Shown here in pieces: positions 37,962 to 47,366 of a stretch of DNA of 64,000 nt. Origin of the DNA: Alloalcanivorax dieselolei B5 (lineage in GTDB: Bacteria; Pseudomonadota; Gammaproteobacteria; Pseudomonadales; Alcanivoracaceae); assembly GCF_000300005.1 (NCBI RefSeq), contig NC_018691.1, forward strand, positions 496,001-560,000, in the 5' to 3' direction. The notes under the pieces were generated by a model. The model was given only the letters and a program-made list of their open reading frames with translations, did no database searches and was not told the origin of the DNA. The translations under genes were made by a program, and so were the position numbers. Within the stretch, counting starts at the first letter, position 1, and each line of letters starts with the position of its first letter.

Positions 37962-38560
37962 TTCGGGGCTATCTCCGGGGCTTTAGGACGCAGGGCGTTG
38001 ATCTGGTCCGCCAGGCTGGCGCAGGCGTCGGCGATGGCCTGACCGTGGCATTCCACCCGGGCTTGGACCAGGGCGCCTTCCAGAGCGGAGAGGATCAGGG
38101 ACGCCAGAGGGCGGGCGCGGTCGGCCTGGATGCCGTCGTCGATCAGCAAGGTTTCCCATTCGCGGCGCCAATTCTGTATGGCTTCGCGGCCGGCGTCGGT
38201 GATGAGGCGGGAAGCGGGCGTGGTTTCCAGCAGGGTGGTGGCCAGCGGGCAGCCATCGGCGAAACCGGATTGCGCCATCCAACCGGTCAGCAGCTCACCA
38301 TAGGCGCGCAGTGCGTCGGCGCTATTGCCATGCTGGCGGCGCAGGTCACGCAACGTATCCAGTACCCGTTCCCCGGCGTAGCGCACGGCGGCTTCGCCAA
38401 GCTGTTCCTTGCCGTTGGGAAAGTAATGGTAGAACGAGCCTTTGGGGGCGCCAGCGGCGGCCAGGATGTCGTTGATGCCAGTAGCGGCGTAACCCTGCTT
38501 GCGGAACAGGGCCACGGCGCTGTGGATCAGGCGGTCGCGGTGCTTGGGGCGGGCAGCCAT
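37952..38560 (-). CDS. TetR-family regulator (LmrA/YxaF-type)
   Basis: 202 residues from the ATG at 38560 (MAARPKHRDR); an in-frame TTG at 38578 is the alternative start. N-terminal HTH about 27-47 (GINDILAAAGAPKGSFYHYF) is the canonical TetR motif. The C-terminal region has the LmrA/YxaF-like layout with DGCPLATTLLE (about 100-110). TAGACCAGTCTA sites lie in front of both this gene and the thioesterase pair, so it likely represses itself and them. Its stop codon is embedded in a REP stem. Confidence 0.9.
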   Translation of the reverse strand: MAARPKHRDRLIHSAVALFRKQGYAATGINDILAAAGAPKGSFYHYFPNGKEQLGEAAVRYAGERVLDTLRDLRRQHGNSADALRAYGELLTGWMAQSGFADGCPLATTLLETTPASRLITDAGREAIQNWRREWETLLIDDGIQADRARPLASLILSALEGALVQARVECHGQAIADACASLADQINALRPKAPEIAPKPL

Positions 38561-38584
38561 GGTGTGGTCCGTCAGCAAATGATC

Positions 38585-38596
38585 TAGACCAGTCTA
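38585..38596. promoter_or_regulatory. TetR operator candidate before the tetR gene
   Basis: Same TAGACCAGTCTA inverted repeat as 37788-37799, 25 bases upstream of the ATG at 38560. Consistent with autorepression. Confidence 0.75.
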
Positions 38597-38622
38597 TACA
38601 GTGGGCGAGGCGCTGTCATGGT

Positions 38623-38958
38623 TCAGCCCAGGCCGCCCACCGCCAGGCCGCCGGCGACCAGCGGCAGCGCCCAGGCCAGATGACGTGCCAGCGCCGGCCG
38701 GTAGGGCAGCAGAAAGATCAGTGGCAGCCCGACCAGGGTCACCAGAATGGGCACCATGGACAAGGCCAGCCCCAGCGGCCACAGCATCAGGCAGGCGGCG
38801 GTGGTGGCCAGGATCAGCAGCCAGCCGGCGGCCTTGAACAGCCGCAGCCGCGCTTCGGTGGGTTTGCGCCCAAGCAGTTCCTGATGGTGACGTTTCATGC
38901 CCAGGGCAAGACAGGTGAGACCGGTATAACCGAGCGCGAGAGCCAACAGGACCGTCAT
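38623..38958 (-). CDS. DUF3325-type membrane protein of the iron-uptake locus
   Basis: 111 residues, three to four hydrophobic helices, conserved GMKRHHQELLGR (20-31) typical of DUF3325 proteins found beside PepSY-TM proteins and siderophore receptors. Function not established. Overlaps the upstream PepSY gene by 4 bases (ATGA), making a coupled three-gene unit with it and the DUF3649 gene. Confidence 0.78.
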   Translation of the reverse strand: MTVLLALALGYTGLTCLALGMKRHHQELLGRKPTEARLRLFKAAGWLLILATTAACLMLWPLGLALSMVPILVTLVGLPLIFLLPYRPALARHLAWALPLVAGGLAVGGLG

Positions 38959-40562
38959 GCATTGCCCTCCGCCAGGGCCGGTTCGCGGGCACGCGCCGGT
39001 TTCCGTTTGTCCTGTTTGGGCTTTGCCACCCGCCAAAGCGTGTAGCCCCACAGGGCGCCGAGCAACAGGCAGATCAGATCGAAGCCGGCCAGAGCGCCCA
39101 GGCGCCAGGCGGCGGCGCTGAACAAGTGACTGTTGGTGGTGGCCATATCCACGAACGGCAGGGCCAGCCACAGCACCGTGATGACCGCCAGTTGCTCGAT
39201 CCAGCCGCGACGATGCGGGCGCAGCAGACCATGCACCAGGCTCGCCAGCCAGACCAGGAAAAACACCCGGATCTCCCAGGAGGAGCGCTCAGCCAGGGCC
39301 GGCGGCAGCAATCGGTTGGCGGCGAAGTAGGCGCCGATGGCGGCCAGCAGGCCGGTGATCGACGCCATGTTGAGACCGTTCACCAGTTTCAGTGCGGCGC
39401 CCGGCTGTTGCCGGCGCAGTTGCTGGGTGCGTTTCGACACCCAGAGCAGCATGCCGGTGGCCACCATGGCCGAGCCGGCCAGTCCGGAAAAGAAGAACAA
39501 CAGCCGCACCACCGGGTCGGCGAAGCGCACCAGATGAAGGTTGGTCATAACATTGTAGACCTTGCCCATCAGCGGAGCCGGCGCTTCCCGTGGTTCGATG
39601 GTTTCCAGCAGACCGCCGCTGGAACCCTGGAATACCTGGGTGGGCGAGCCGCCGCGACGGCGTCCGCTAATGGTCACGTCCTGCTCGACGCTGATGCGAA
39701 TCCGCGCGTTTTCGCGGTTGGGATGCTGCACTTCGATACGGCTCACCGGGCGTTCGAAGCGGGCGGCGGTGGCCGCGGCCAGCGGGCCGATAGCGACCAT
39801 ATCCGCCGGCCCGCCGGCCGGCCCGGGTGTCTCCGTGGAACGCGGAAACGCCTCGTCGAAGAACGCGCGGCGGTCGCCATCGTAGGCGGCGTCGATGCCC
39901 CACGGCATCAGCATCACCATGAACAGCAGCAGCCCCGAGTAGGTGATCATGAAGTGAAACGGCAGCGCCAGAACGGCGCTGGCGTTATGGGCGTCGAGCC
40001 AGGATCGCTGTCCCTTGCCCGGGCGGAAGGTGAAGAAATCCTTGAAGAGCTTCTTGTGGGTGATCACCCCGCTGATGATCGCCACCAGCATGAACATGGT
40101 GGCGATACAAATCAGCCAGCGCGCCCATAGACGTGGCACGCCGTACAGTTCGAAGTGGAAGCGGTAGAGGAAATGGCCGCCGCGGGTTTCGCGCGGCGTG
40201 AGCACTTCGCCGCTGCCGGCGTCCATCCACACCTGCTCGCCACGGTTACGGCCCCCGCCCTGGCGCGGCTGCTCCTCTCCGGCGGGCTGCCATCGCAGTT
40301 GTACCGCCGGATTGCGGGCATCCGGCAGGGATATATCCCAGGAACGGGCATCGGCGGCGATCCGCCCCAGGGTTTGCCAGGCCAGATCCACGGTGTCGTC
40401 GGAGCGGACGGACTGATGCAGTTCCGGCTCCATCCACAGAGAAATTTCCTCGCGGTAGTAGGCGCTGGTGCCGGTCACGAACACGGCCACCAACAGCCAG
40501 CCCAGCAACAGCCCGCTCCAGGTATGCAGCCAGGCCATGGACTGCCGCAGGGACCCGTTCAT
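38955..40562 (-). CDS. PepSY-associated transmembrane protein (putative ferric-siderophore reductase-type)
   Basis: 535 residues starting MNGSLRQSMAWLHTWSGLLLGW at 40562. The opening helix with HTWSG (13-17), large periplasmic domain (about 35-190), central helices with HKKLFKDFFTFRPGKGQRSWLDAHN and a C-terminal helix bundle are characteristic of PepSY_TM proteins. Relatives near TonB receptors are thought to act on ferric siderophores in the periplasm. Conserved histidines in the helices could bind heme. The 4-base overlaps on both sides show translational coupling. Confidence 0.88.
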   Translation of the reverse strand: MNGSLRQSMAWLHTWSGLLLGWLLVAVFVTGTSAYYREEISLWMEPELHQSVRSDDTVDLAWQTLGRIAADARSWDISLPDARNPAVQLRWQPAGEEQPRQGGGRNRGEQVWMDAGSGEVLTPRETRGGHFLYRFHFELYGVPRLWARWLICIATMFMLVAIISGVITHKKLFKDFFTFRPGKGQRSWLDAHNASAVLALPFHFMITYSGLLLFMVMLMPWGIDAAYDGDRRAFFDEAFPRSTETPGPAGGPADMVAIGPLAAATAARFERPVSRIEVQHPNRENARIRISVEQDVTISGRRRGGSPTQVFQGSSGGLLETIEPREAPAPLMGKVYNVMTNLHLVRFADPVVRLLFFFSGLAGSAMVATGMLLWVSKRTQQLRRQQPGAALKLVNGLNMASITGLLAAIGAYFAANRLLPPALAERSSWEIRVFFLVWLASLVHGLLRPHRRGWIEQLAVITVLWLALPFVDMATTNSHLFSAAAWRLGALAGFDLICLLLGALWGYTLWRVAKPKQDKRKPARAREPALAEGNA

Positions 40563-40846
40563 GATGCTGGCCCCAGCAGCCAGACCAGAGCGCCGCACAG
40601 CAGGGCGGGGATGGCGATGCCGGCCCAGGCGCGGGCGGTGGTGGCGCAGGCGAAGGCCCAGATCACCGCCACGCCGTAGATGAGAAACGACAGCACCGAG
40701 GCGGTGATCACCGCATCCACGCGGGGCATCGGCAGCCCCAGGCTGAGGGCGGCGGTGGCGGCGGCGCTCAGTGCGTATCCCCCCAGCATCGCGGCGATTG
40801 TGCGCGACGCCACCGACAGCCGGGTGGCGTTCTTCAATTGGGACAT
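40559..40846 (-). CDS. DUF3649-type small membrane protein
   Basis: 95 residues from the ATG at 40846 (MSQLKNATRL), three hydrophobic helices (about 15-35, 42-60, 70-90). Matches the small DUF3649 membrane proteins that precede PepSY-TM and DUF3325 genes in iron loci. Role unknown. First gene of the minus-strand arm, facing the sigma-factor gene across a Fur-box-like region. Overlaps the next gene by 4 bases. Confidence 0.72.
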   Translation of the reverse strand: MSQLKNATRLSVASRTIAAMLGGYALSAAATAALSLGLPMPRVDAVITASVLSFLIYGVAVIWAFACATTARAWAGIAIPALLCGALVWLLGPAS

Positions 40847-40994
40847 GGTGTTTCTCGAGTCGGATCGGCGGAGAGTCGTGCCATTGTGGCTGGCGAATGA
40901 TAATTGTTTCCATCGGTAAATCAATATTGGGAATGTGTAAGAAATGTGCAGGGCAGGGCTTGCCCCTGTGGGGATCGATCCCTAGACTTCATTA

Positions 40995-41013
40995 GTTATT
41001 GATAATTATTACT
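40995..41013. promoter_or_regulatory. Fur-box-like site between the two arms of the iron locus
   Basis: The 19 bases starting GTTATTGATAATTATTACT match the E. coli Fur consensus at about 14 of 19 positions. A weaker related stretch (AATGATAATTGTTTCC) lies at 40896-40911, nearer the DUF3649 gene. Together they would place both arms under iron repression. Confidence 0.6.
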
Positions 41014-41062
41014 ATCCGTTATTCGTTTTTATTTGCTGCCATGTCCGGACGATAACCCGCTG

Positions 41063-41581
41063 ATGATGACGAACGCCATGCAAACCGACATCGGTTCGCT
41101 GTATCGCGATCATGCCCATTGGTTACTGGGCTGGCTGCGCCGGCGCCTGGGCGGTGACGGCGCCGAAGCCGCCGATCTGGTCCAGGACACCTATGTCCGG
41201 CTGATGGTCTCCGGCCGCTTTCCGGCGCCGGATCAGTCGCGAGCGTTCCTGGCCCGCATCGCCGATGGTCTGATGATCGATATGCACCGCCGGCGCCGGC
41301 TGGAGCTGGCCTACCGGGAAGCCCTGGCGGCACTGCCGGAAGAAAGCGCGCCTTCCGCCGAACAGCGTGCCGTGATCCTGGAAACCCTGACCCGCATTGA
41401 TCAGGCCCTGGACGGTTTGCCATCCAAGGTGCGCGAGGCGTTTCTCTGTTCCCGTTTCGAGGGGCTGACCTATAGCCGCATCGCCGAGCGTTTGGGCGTC
41501 TCCCATGGGTCCGTTCGCAAGTATATGCTGCGTGCCGCCCAGTGCTGTCTGTTGGCGCTGAACGAATTCGAACCGGTATGA
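41063..41581 (+). CDS. ECF sigma factor, FecI-like
   Basis: Extracytoplasmic-function sigma factor, expected to drive the TonB receptor gene when its anti-sigma/sensor FecR is signalled. About 172 residues from the ATG at 41063 (ATGs at 41066 and 41078 also possible; no strong RBS). Region 2 (YRDHAHWLLGWLRRRLG...AADLVQDTYVRLM, about 14-47) and region 4 (LDGLPSKVREAFLCSRFEGL, then IAERLGVSHGSVRKYMLRA) are complete. Overlaps fecR by 4 bases. Confidence 0.93.
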   Translation: MMTNAMQTDIGSLYRDHAHWLLGWLRRRLGGDGAEAADLVQDTYVRLMVSGRFPAPDQSRAFLARIADGLMIDMHRRRRLELAYREALAALPEESAPSAEQRAVILETLTRIDQALDGLPSKVREAFLCSRFEGLTYSRIAERLGVSHGSVRKYMLRAAQCCLLALNEFEPV

Positions 41582-42579
41582 GCGACGCCTTACCCGGCTC
41601 CCTGCGCCAGTACGCCGACCGCCATGGTCTGGACGTCGCCAGCCTGCAAGCCGCTCTGGACTGGCAGGTGCTGTTCTGGTCCGGGGAACAACAAGCGGCG
41701 GATCAGGAACGTTGGCGCCACTGGCTCAACGCCAACGCGGATCACCGTCACGCTTGGGAAGCGGTGGCGCGGATGGCGGGCACGCTGGGGACGCTGAGCC
41801 CGCAAGTGGCGCACCGTACTTTGAAGCAGCCAGCGGCGGTCAGCCGGCGCCGGGTGCTTGGCGCCCTGGCGGTGGCGGGGTTGGGCTCAATGCTGATGTT
41901 CGCCGGGACGGGGGGCGGGCTCTGGCAAAGAGCGATGGCGGATTACCGTTGTGCCCGTGGCGAACAGCAGCGGGTCCGGCTGGAAGATGGCTCGTCACTG
42001 ATACTGAACACCGCCAGCGCCGTGTCGGTGGATTTCGGCAACAGCCGGCGCCGAATCACCCTGGCGCCGGAAAGTGAAATAGCCCTGGATACGCGCCCCT
42101 CCGCCCTGGACGACACCGGCCCGTTGGCGCTGGCCCTGCCGGCGGCATTGCTGAGTGTGCAAAACACCTGGCTGACCGCCCGCGACCTGGGTCAGGGGGC
42201 TGGCACCGTGGGCGTGCTGGCCGGCAGGGCGCAGCTGGTTACCGCTTATCCACGGCAGGCCGCCGTCACTCTGAATGCCGGCCAGCAGGCTCATTTTGAT
42301 CGGGATGGGCTGTCGGTGACGCCATTGTCCCGGCAGCGGGCGCTGGCCTGGACCCGCGGCGTATTGCAGGCGGACCGTTGGCGGCTGGCGGATTTTCTCG
42401 ATGAGCTGAGCCGTTACCGCGACGGTGTGCTCTATTGCGACGATGAGGTGGCGGACCTGATTGTTTCCGGCGCCTACCCGCTCAAGGATACCGACTATGT
42501 GCTGGAATCCCTGGCCCGGGCGCTGCCGGTGGCGATTCATTACCGCACTCCCTGGCTGGTGCGCGTGGGGGCGGTCTAG
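41578..42579 (+). CDS. FecR-family anti-sigma/sensor protein
   Basis: 333 residues. The N-terminal DUF4880 segment (about 20-65; WQVLFWSGEQQAADQERWRHW) binds the sigma factor in the cytoplasm, a single helix follows (about 96-114), then the periplasmic FecR domain (about 125-220; RCARGEQQRVRLEDGSSLIL, LDTRPSALDD) and a C-terminal STN-like/DUF4974 part that touches the receptor's signalling domain. Start ATG overlaps the sigma gene's stop (ATGA). Confidence 0.93.
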   Translation: MSDALPGSLRQYADRHGLDVASLQAALDWQVLFWSGEQQAADQERWRHWLNANADHRHAWEAVARMAGTLGTLSPQVAHRTLKQPAAVSRRRVLGALAVAGLGSMLMFAGTGGGLWQRAMADYRCARGEQQRVRLEDGSSLILNTASAVSVDFGNSRRRITLAPESEIALDTRPSALDDTGPLALALPAALLSVQNTWLTARDLGQGAGTVGVLAGRAQLVTAYPRQAAVTLNAGQQAHFDRDGLSVTPLSRQRALAWTRGVLQADRWRLADFLDELSRYRDGVLYCDDEVADLIVSGAYPLKDTDYVLESLARALPVAIHYRTPWLVRVGAV

Positions 42580-42699
42580 CGTTTCGGCTTCCCCCTATGG
42601 GGTGCACGAATCGGGATTCGAAAAAAATCCAATTCGGGGTAGCACTTTTCCGGCTCCCGTTCGGGATAACAGGTAATACACCCTGTTAAGGATCGGAAC

Positions 42700-44943
42700 A
42701 TGACGTGTTTTTCCCGTTTTCGACATCTGCCGCTGACGCTATCCCTGTGTGGCGTGGTGGCCGGGGCGGCCATGGTTGGTGCGCCTGCGATGGCCCAGGA
42801 AAGCGCCGGCACCCGCCTCTACCAGGTGGCTGCCGGGCCGTTGGACGGCGCCCTGGCTGAATTCGCCGGTGCCGCTGGCCTGACCCTGGTGATCGATGGC
42901 CGTCTTACCGAGGGCAAGCGCAGCGCCGGATTGAGCGGTCAGTACTCGCCGCTGGAAGGCTTGAGCGTGCTGCTGGCCGGTTCCGGACTGGAGGCGGTGG
43001 CCCAGGGGAATGGCAGCTATCGCCTGCGGGCGCGTCCGCCGCGGGCCGGTTCCCCTCACACTCTGGAAAAAGTCACCGTCACGTCCGCCTCCGCAGCCGG
43101 GCAGGCGGTGGATGTGACCAACGCCCCGGCCAGTATTTCGGTGATTACCCGCGAGGAACTGGAAGGCAAGGCGTATCGCGACATCACCGAGGCACTGCAG
43201 GCGGTACCCGGTGTGTACGTGGACGACGGCCCGTCCGGCAAGGGCGGCACGGAAGAAATTTCCATTCGCGGCATGGATTCCAAGTACACCCTGATCTTGG
43301 TGGACGGCAAACCACAGGGGTCGGGACAGGGCTATTACAACGGTTTCGGCGCCGGTGCCGAGTACGGTTGGCTGCCGCCGGTTTCCGCCATCGAACGTAT
43401 CGAAGTGATTCGCGGGCCCATGTCCTCACTGTACGGCTCCGACGCCTTGGGGGGCGTCATCAACGTCATCACCAAAAAAACACCGGACCAGTGGAGCGGT
43501 TCGGTGACGCTGGATCGGGTCATGCAGGAAAGCCACGACGCCGGCGATTACCATCAGAACCGCTACTATCTGAGCGGGCCGCTGCTCCAGGATCACCTGT
43601 CGTTCACCGTGTTCGGCTCCCGCTATGTGCGTGACGAAGACGATATCCCCAGCGGATACCGTGACCTGGATCGTGACAACACCACGGTGCGGCTGGGCTG
43701 GACCCCGAGTGAGCGCCAGTCCCTGCAACTGGAGGCCGGGTATGCCACCCAGGATATTGTCGGTACGGCGGCGCGCACCGGCAGCGACAGCGAATTGAAC
43801 ACGGTGCGGCGCCATCAGGCGCTGTCCCATGATCTCGCCTGGGGCAACGGTTTCACCACCAAGAGCTATGTGCAGCATGAGGAGATGCTGAACCGTACTC
43901 AGAGCGCGCTGTACGAACGCACCACCGCCAACACCGCCACGGTGCTGCCGTTCGATCGCCATGTGATGACGGTGGGCGCCCAGTACCGTTTGCAGAAAAC
44001 CGAAAACCCGGCCCGCGCCATCAACAAAGCGAATCTGGAGCGTTGGGACGCGGCGTTGTTCGCCGAGGACCAGTGGTTCATCAGTGACCCGCTGTCTCTC
44101 ACCGGTGGCCTGCGTTGGGTCAAGGACGAGAACTATGGCAGCGAAGTAGTACCTCGTGCCTACGCGGTCTATGCGTTGTCGCCGGCCTTCACCGTGAAAG
44201 GCGGCGTCAGCGCCGGCTATCGCACGCCGGATCTTAAACAGGGCGATTCCAACTGGGTGGAAGGCGGAGGTGGCCCGTCCACCGACGGCGGCGACATCGG
44301 CAATTCCGACCTGAAACCGGAAAAGAGTGTTACCTATGAACTGGCGGGGTTGTGGCAGGGCCGTAACGGCATCGAAACCAGCGTCACCGTGTTTCACACC
44401 GACTACAAGGACAAAATCGAGAAGCCGCTGATCTGTGATCGCGTCAGTGGAACGGACACCGACTGCCTCTATCAAGGCTACGATTACGAAAAACTGTATC
44501 AGTACACCAACGTGGACGAGGCCCGGGTGCGAGGTGTGGAAGTGACGTTCGGCTTCCCACTACGCCATGACATGCGCGTGCACACCAACTACACCTTCAC
44601 CGACAGCGAGCAGCTTTCCGGTGATAACAAAGGCAACCCGCTCAACGATCAGCCCCGTCATCGCGCCAACATCGCCTTCGACTGGCAGGCCACCGACAAC
44701 GCCCGGATCTGGTCCAAGGCGCGGTTCAAGGGCCGTGCCGAGCAGGTGGCCGGACGCGGCGGCCTGACCGAGCGCTACCCCAGCTATACGCTGGTGGATA
44801 CGGGTATGCAGTATCAGCTTTCCGAACTGGTGAGCGTGTACGGCGGTGTCTATAACCTGTTCGACAAGGAAGTGGACAACGATAGTTATGGCCGGGTGCT
44901 GGATGGCCGGCGTTATAACGCCGGCATTACCGTGCGGTTCTGA
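42700..44943 (+). CDS. TonB-dependent siderophore receptor with signalling domain
   Basis: Outer-membrane transducer, 747 residues. Signal peptide about 1-30; STN signalling domain about 35-110 (YQVAAGPLDGALAEFAGAAG); TonB-box region TLEKVTVTSA (~123-132); plug about 140-260 (SISVITREELEG, IEVIRGPMSSLYGSDALGGVI); 22-strand barrel to the terminal phenylalanine (AGITVRF). The STN domain matches the FecIR pair just upstream, so substrate binding would activate its own transcription. A ferric siderophore or related chelate is the probable ligand. Confidence 0.95.
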   Translation: MTCFSRFRHLPLTLSLCGVVAGAAMVGAPAMAQESAGTRLYQVAAGPLDGALAEFAGAAGLTLVIDGRLTEGKRSAGLSGQYSPLEGLSVLLAGSGLEAVAQGNGSYRLRARPPRAGSPHTLEKVTVTSASAAGQAVDVTNAPASISVITREELEGKAYRDITEALQAVPGVYVDDGPSGKGGTEEISIRGMDSKYTLILVDGKPQGSGQGYYNGFGAGAEYGWLPPVSAIERIEVIRGPMSSLYGSDALGGVINVITKKTPDQWSGSVTLDRVMQESHDAGDYHQNRYYLSGPLLQDHLSFTVFGSRYVRDEDDIPSGYRDLDRDNTTVRLGWTPSERQSLQLEAGYATQDIVGTAARTGSDSELNTVRRHQALSHDLAWGNGFTTKSYVQHEEMLNRTQSALYERTTANTATVLPFDRHVMTVGAQYRLQKTENPARAINKANLERWDAALFAEDQWFISDPLSLTGGLRWVKDENYGSEVVPRAYAVYALSPAFTVKGGVSAGYRTPDLKQGDSNWVEGGGGPSTDGGDIGNSDLKPEKSVTYELAGLWQGRNGIETSVTVFHTDYKDKIEKPLICDRVSGTDTDCLYQGYDYEKLYQYTNVDEARVRGVEVTFGFPLRHDMRVHTNYTFTDSEQLSGDNKGNPLNDQPRHRANIAFDWQATDNARIWSKARFKGRAEQVAGRGGLTERYPSYTLVDTGMQYQLSELVSVYGGVYNLFDKEVDNDSYGRVLDGRRYNAGITVRF

Positions 44944-44950
44944 CGCTCGC

Positions 44951-47356
44951 TCAGCGAACTGGATCGGCGTCGTTTTCCGCTGGCGCGTCATCCAGCACAT
45001 AAGCGATCACGGCATCACGGCTCCGGCCCCGGGTACCGATGGCGCTGTGGCCGCCAGCCACCACCAGCAGTATCTGCCGGCCGGTGTCGTCCAGATAGGT
45101 CATCGGTGTGGCATGGCCGCCGACGGGCAGGCGGTCTTCCCACAGCGTGCGCCCGCTGGTGAGGTCGTAGGCGCGCACGTGGTTGTCCAGGCCGCCGCTC
45201 ATGAACGCCACGCCGCCGGCGGTGATGATCGGTCCGCCGATATCCGGCACGCCGATCGTCACCGGCAACGCGATCGGTGACGGGTAGCCGATGGTGCCGT
45301 TGCGATGACGCCATACCACTTCGCCGGTACGCAGATCGGCGCCGGCCACGTAACCCCAGGGCGGTTGCTGGCAGGGCAGGCCCAGTGGCGACAGGAACGG
45401 TTTCATCTTCACCGCATAGGGGGCGCCATAGTTTTCGTTGGCGCCGGGCCCCCGTGAGGAAACATGGCGGCTATGGTCGTCTTTTCTGGGAACCAGAGTG
45501 GAGACGTAGGCGAGATAGGAGGGCGAGGTGAACGCCACCTGGCGGACCGGATCCACCGCCAGGGCGCCCCAATTGAATACGCCGAAGTTTCCCGGGTAAA
45601 TCAGGCTTCCTTGTTCCGAAGGTGGTGTATAACGGCCTTGGTACTGAAGCTGGCGAAAGCGGATGCGGCAAAATAATTGATCCACCGGCGTGGCGCCCCA
45701 CATGTCTTGCTCACGCAACGGCGGTGGATTGAAGTTGAGGGCGGAGCTGGGCTGGCTGGTGGCCACGGTCTGATAACCGAGACTGGCCGGCGCCGGCTGT
45801 TCGCGCACCGGCAGCACCGGATCGCCGGTGCGGCGGTCGAGCACATAGACGTCGCCCTGCTTGGTCGGTTGCACCAGCACCGGCACGCGGCCCTGGGGGG
45901 TGTCCAGGTCCAGCAGGCTGGGCTGTGCCGGTACATCCATGTCCCAGAGATCGTGGCGCACGGTCTGAAACACCCAGCGCACCTTGCCGGTGGCCAGATC
46001 CAGCGCCACCACCGAGGAACTGAAGCGTTCGGCATCGGGGTCGCGCTGTTCCCCCCATTGATCCGGAGTGTGATTGCCCATGGGCAGATAGACCATGCCC
46101 AGAGCTTCGTCGACGCTGGCCACCGACCAACTGTTGGGACTGCTGGCGCTGTAGGTTTCGCCCTCCGGTAGCGGTTCGGTCCGTTCCGGGTTGCCGGGGT
46201 CCCAGTTCCACACCAGCCGGCCGTCGTCCACATCGTAGGCGCGGATGACACCGGAGGGCTGGGAGACGGAAACGTTGTCGCTGATCAGGCCGCCGATGAT
46301 CACCAACTGGTCAGTGACCGCCGGTGGTGAGGATGGATAGTAGAGCGGCGGCTCGGGATTGGGCATGCCGTTCCAAAGGTTTACTTCGCCGTTGTCGCCA
46401 AACCGGGCGCACCGTTCACCGGTATCCGCATCGAGCGCGATGAGGCGGGCGTCGGCGGTGGGCAGGAACAGCCGTTTTTCACAATGCAGATCTTCCGGAT
46501 CGATCAGGCTGTCCCGTTCACTGCCGGTGGCGGCGAGCATTTCCTCCGGCTGTGGATTGGTGCGTTCCACCGTGGCCAGCGGTGGCTGACGATGGCCGGG
46601 GAAATAAGCCACGCCGCGACAGATCTGGCGCCGGCGATTGAGCTCCGGTTCGATGTCGGGATCGAAACGCCAGCGTTCCACGCCGGTGGTGGCGTCCAGC
46701 GCGATCAGCTCATGGCGCGGCGTGCACAGGTACAGGGTGTCGCCCACTTTCAGCGGCGTGGCCTCGAACGTGGTGGTGTCGGTATCGCCGGTATGGAATA
46801 CCCAGGCCCGGCGCAACCGGGTCACGTTGTCGGGGGTGATTTGCGTCAATGGCGAATACCGCTGGCCCAAGGCGGTACGTCCGTAGGCGTGCCAGTCTCC
46901 TTTGGGTACCAACTCGGAGTGGCCGGCGTCCGGGCTGACCGGGCCGGGCAGCTCTCCGTTCAGATCATGGGGGTCCTGATAGTAGCCGACAGCGGCAACC
47001 GCCGTGCTCAGCAAGACCGCCAGCAGCAAGGGCGCGCGCCCGCCCCGGATCGGGGACGTCACGCCGGGAATCACCAGCAGCAAACCAAACAGCACCAGCA
47101 ATGCGCCGCGCGGCGCCAGGGCCCACCAGTCCAGTCCTGCCTCCCACAGGCTCCAACCGAGGGTGCCGACCAGCAGCAGGGCGTACAGGCCCAGGGCGCT
47201 GCGCCGTTTCATCAGCAGCAGCAAGGCGCAAAGCACCAGCACCGAGCCGGCCATCAGGTAATAGGGGCTGCCGTTCAGGGACACCAGCCAGCCGCCGCCG
47301 GCGGCCATGGCCAGACCCAGCAGTAACATCAGCAGGGCGATCACCACACGAATCAC
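44951..47356 (-). CDS. gcd: Membrane-bound PQQ-dependent glucose dehydrogenase
   Basis: Oxidises glucose (or related aldoses) to gluconolactone in the periplasm, feeding electrons to ubiquinone. 801 residues: five N-terminal helices (1-130), then an eight-bladed propeller with the W-motifs and KGDWHAYGRTALGQRYSPL (152-170). GTG start at 47356 with AGGAGG seven bases upstream. The mltB-type stop lies ten bases away and overlaps that RBS, showing coupling. PQQ must come from elsewhere. Relatives include quinate dehydrogenase, so sugar specificity is probable, not proven. Confidence 0.92.
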   Translation of the reverse strand: MIRVVIALLMLLLGLAMAAGGGWLVSLNGSPYYLMAGSVLVLCALLLLMKRRSALGLYALLLVGTLGWSLWEAGLDWWALAPRGALLVLFGLLLVIPGVTSPIRGGRAPLLLAVLLSTAVAAVGYYQDPHDLNGELPGPVSPDAGHSELVPKGDWHAYGRTALGQRYSPLTQITPDNVTRLRRAWVFHTGDTDTTTFEATPLKVGDTLYLCTPRHELIALDATTGVERWRFDPDIEPELNRRRQICRGVAYFPGHRQPPLATVERTNPQPEEMLAATGSERDSLIDPEDLHCEKRLFLPTADARLIALDADTGERCARFGDNGEVNLWNGMPNPEPPLYYPSSPPAVTDQLVIIGGLISDNVSVSQPSGVIRAYDVDDGRLVWNWDPGNPERTEPLPEGETYSASSPNSWSVASVDEALGMVYLPMGNHTPDQWGEQRDPDAERFSSSVVALDLATGKVRWVFQTVRHDLWDMDVPAQPSLLDLDTPQGRVPVLVQPTKQGDVYVLDRRTGDPVLPVREQPAPASLGYQTVATSQPSSALNFNPPPLREQDMWGATPVDQLFCRIRFRQLQYQGRYTPPSEQGSLIYPGNFGVFNWGALAVDPVRQVAFTSPSYLAYVSTLVPRKDDHSRHVSSRGPGANENYGAPYAVKMKPFLSPLGLPCQQPPWGYVAGADLRTGEVVWRHRNGTIGYPSPIALPVTIGVPDIGGPIITAGGVAFMSGGLDNHVRAYDLTSGRTLWEDRLPVGGHATPMTYLDDTGRQILLVVAGGHSAIGTRGRSRDAVIAYVLDDAPAENDADPVR

Positions 47357-47366
47357 GAAAGACCTC

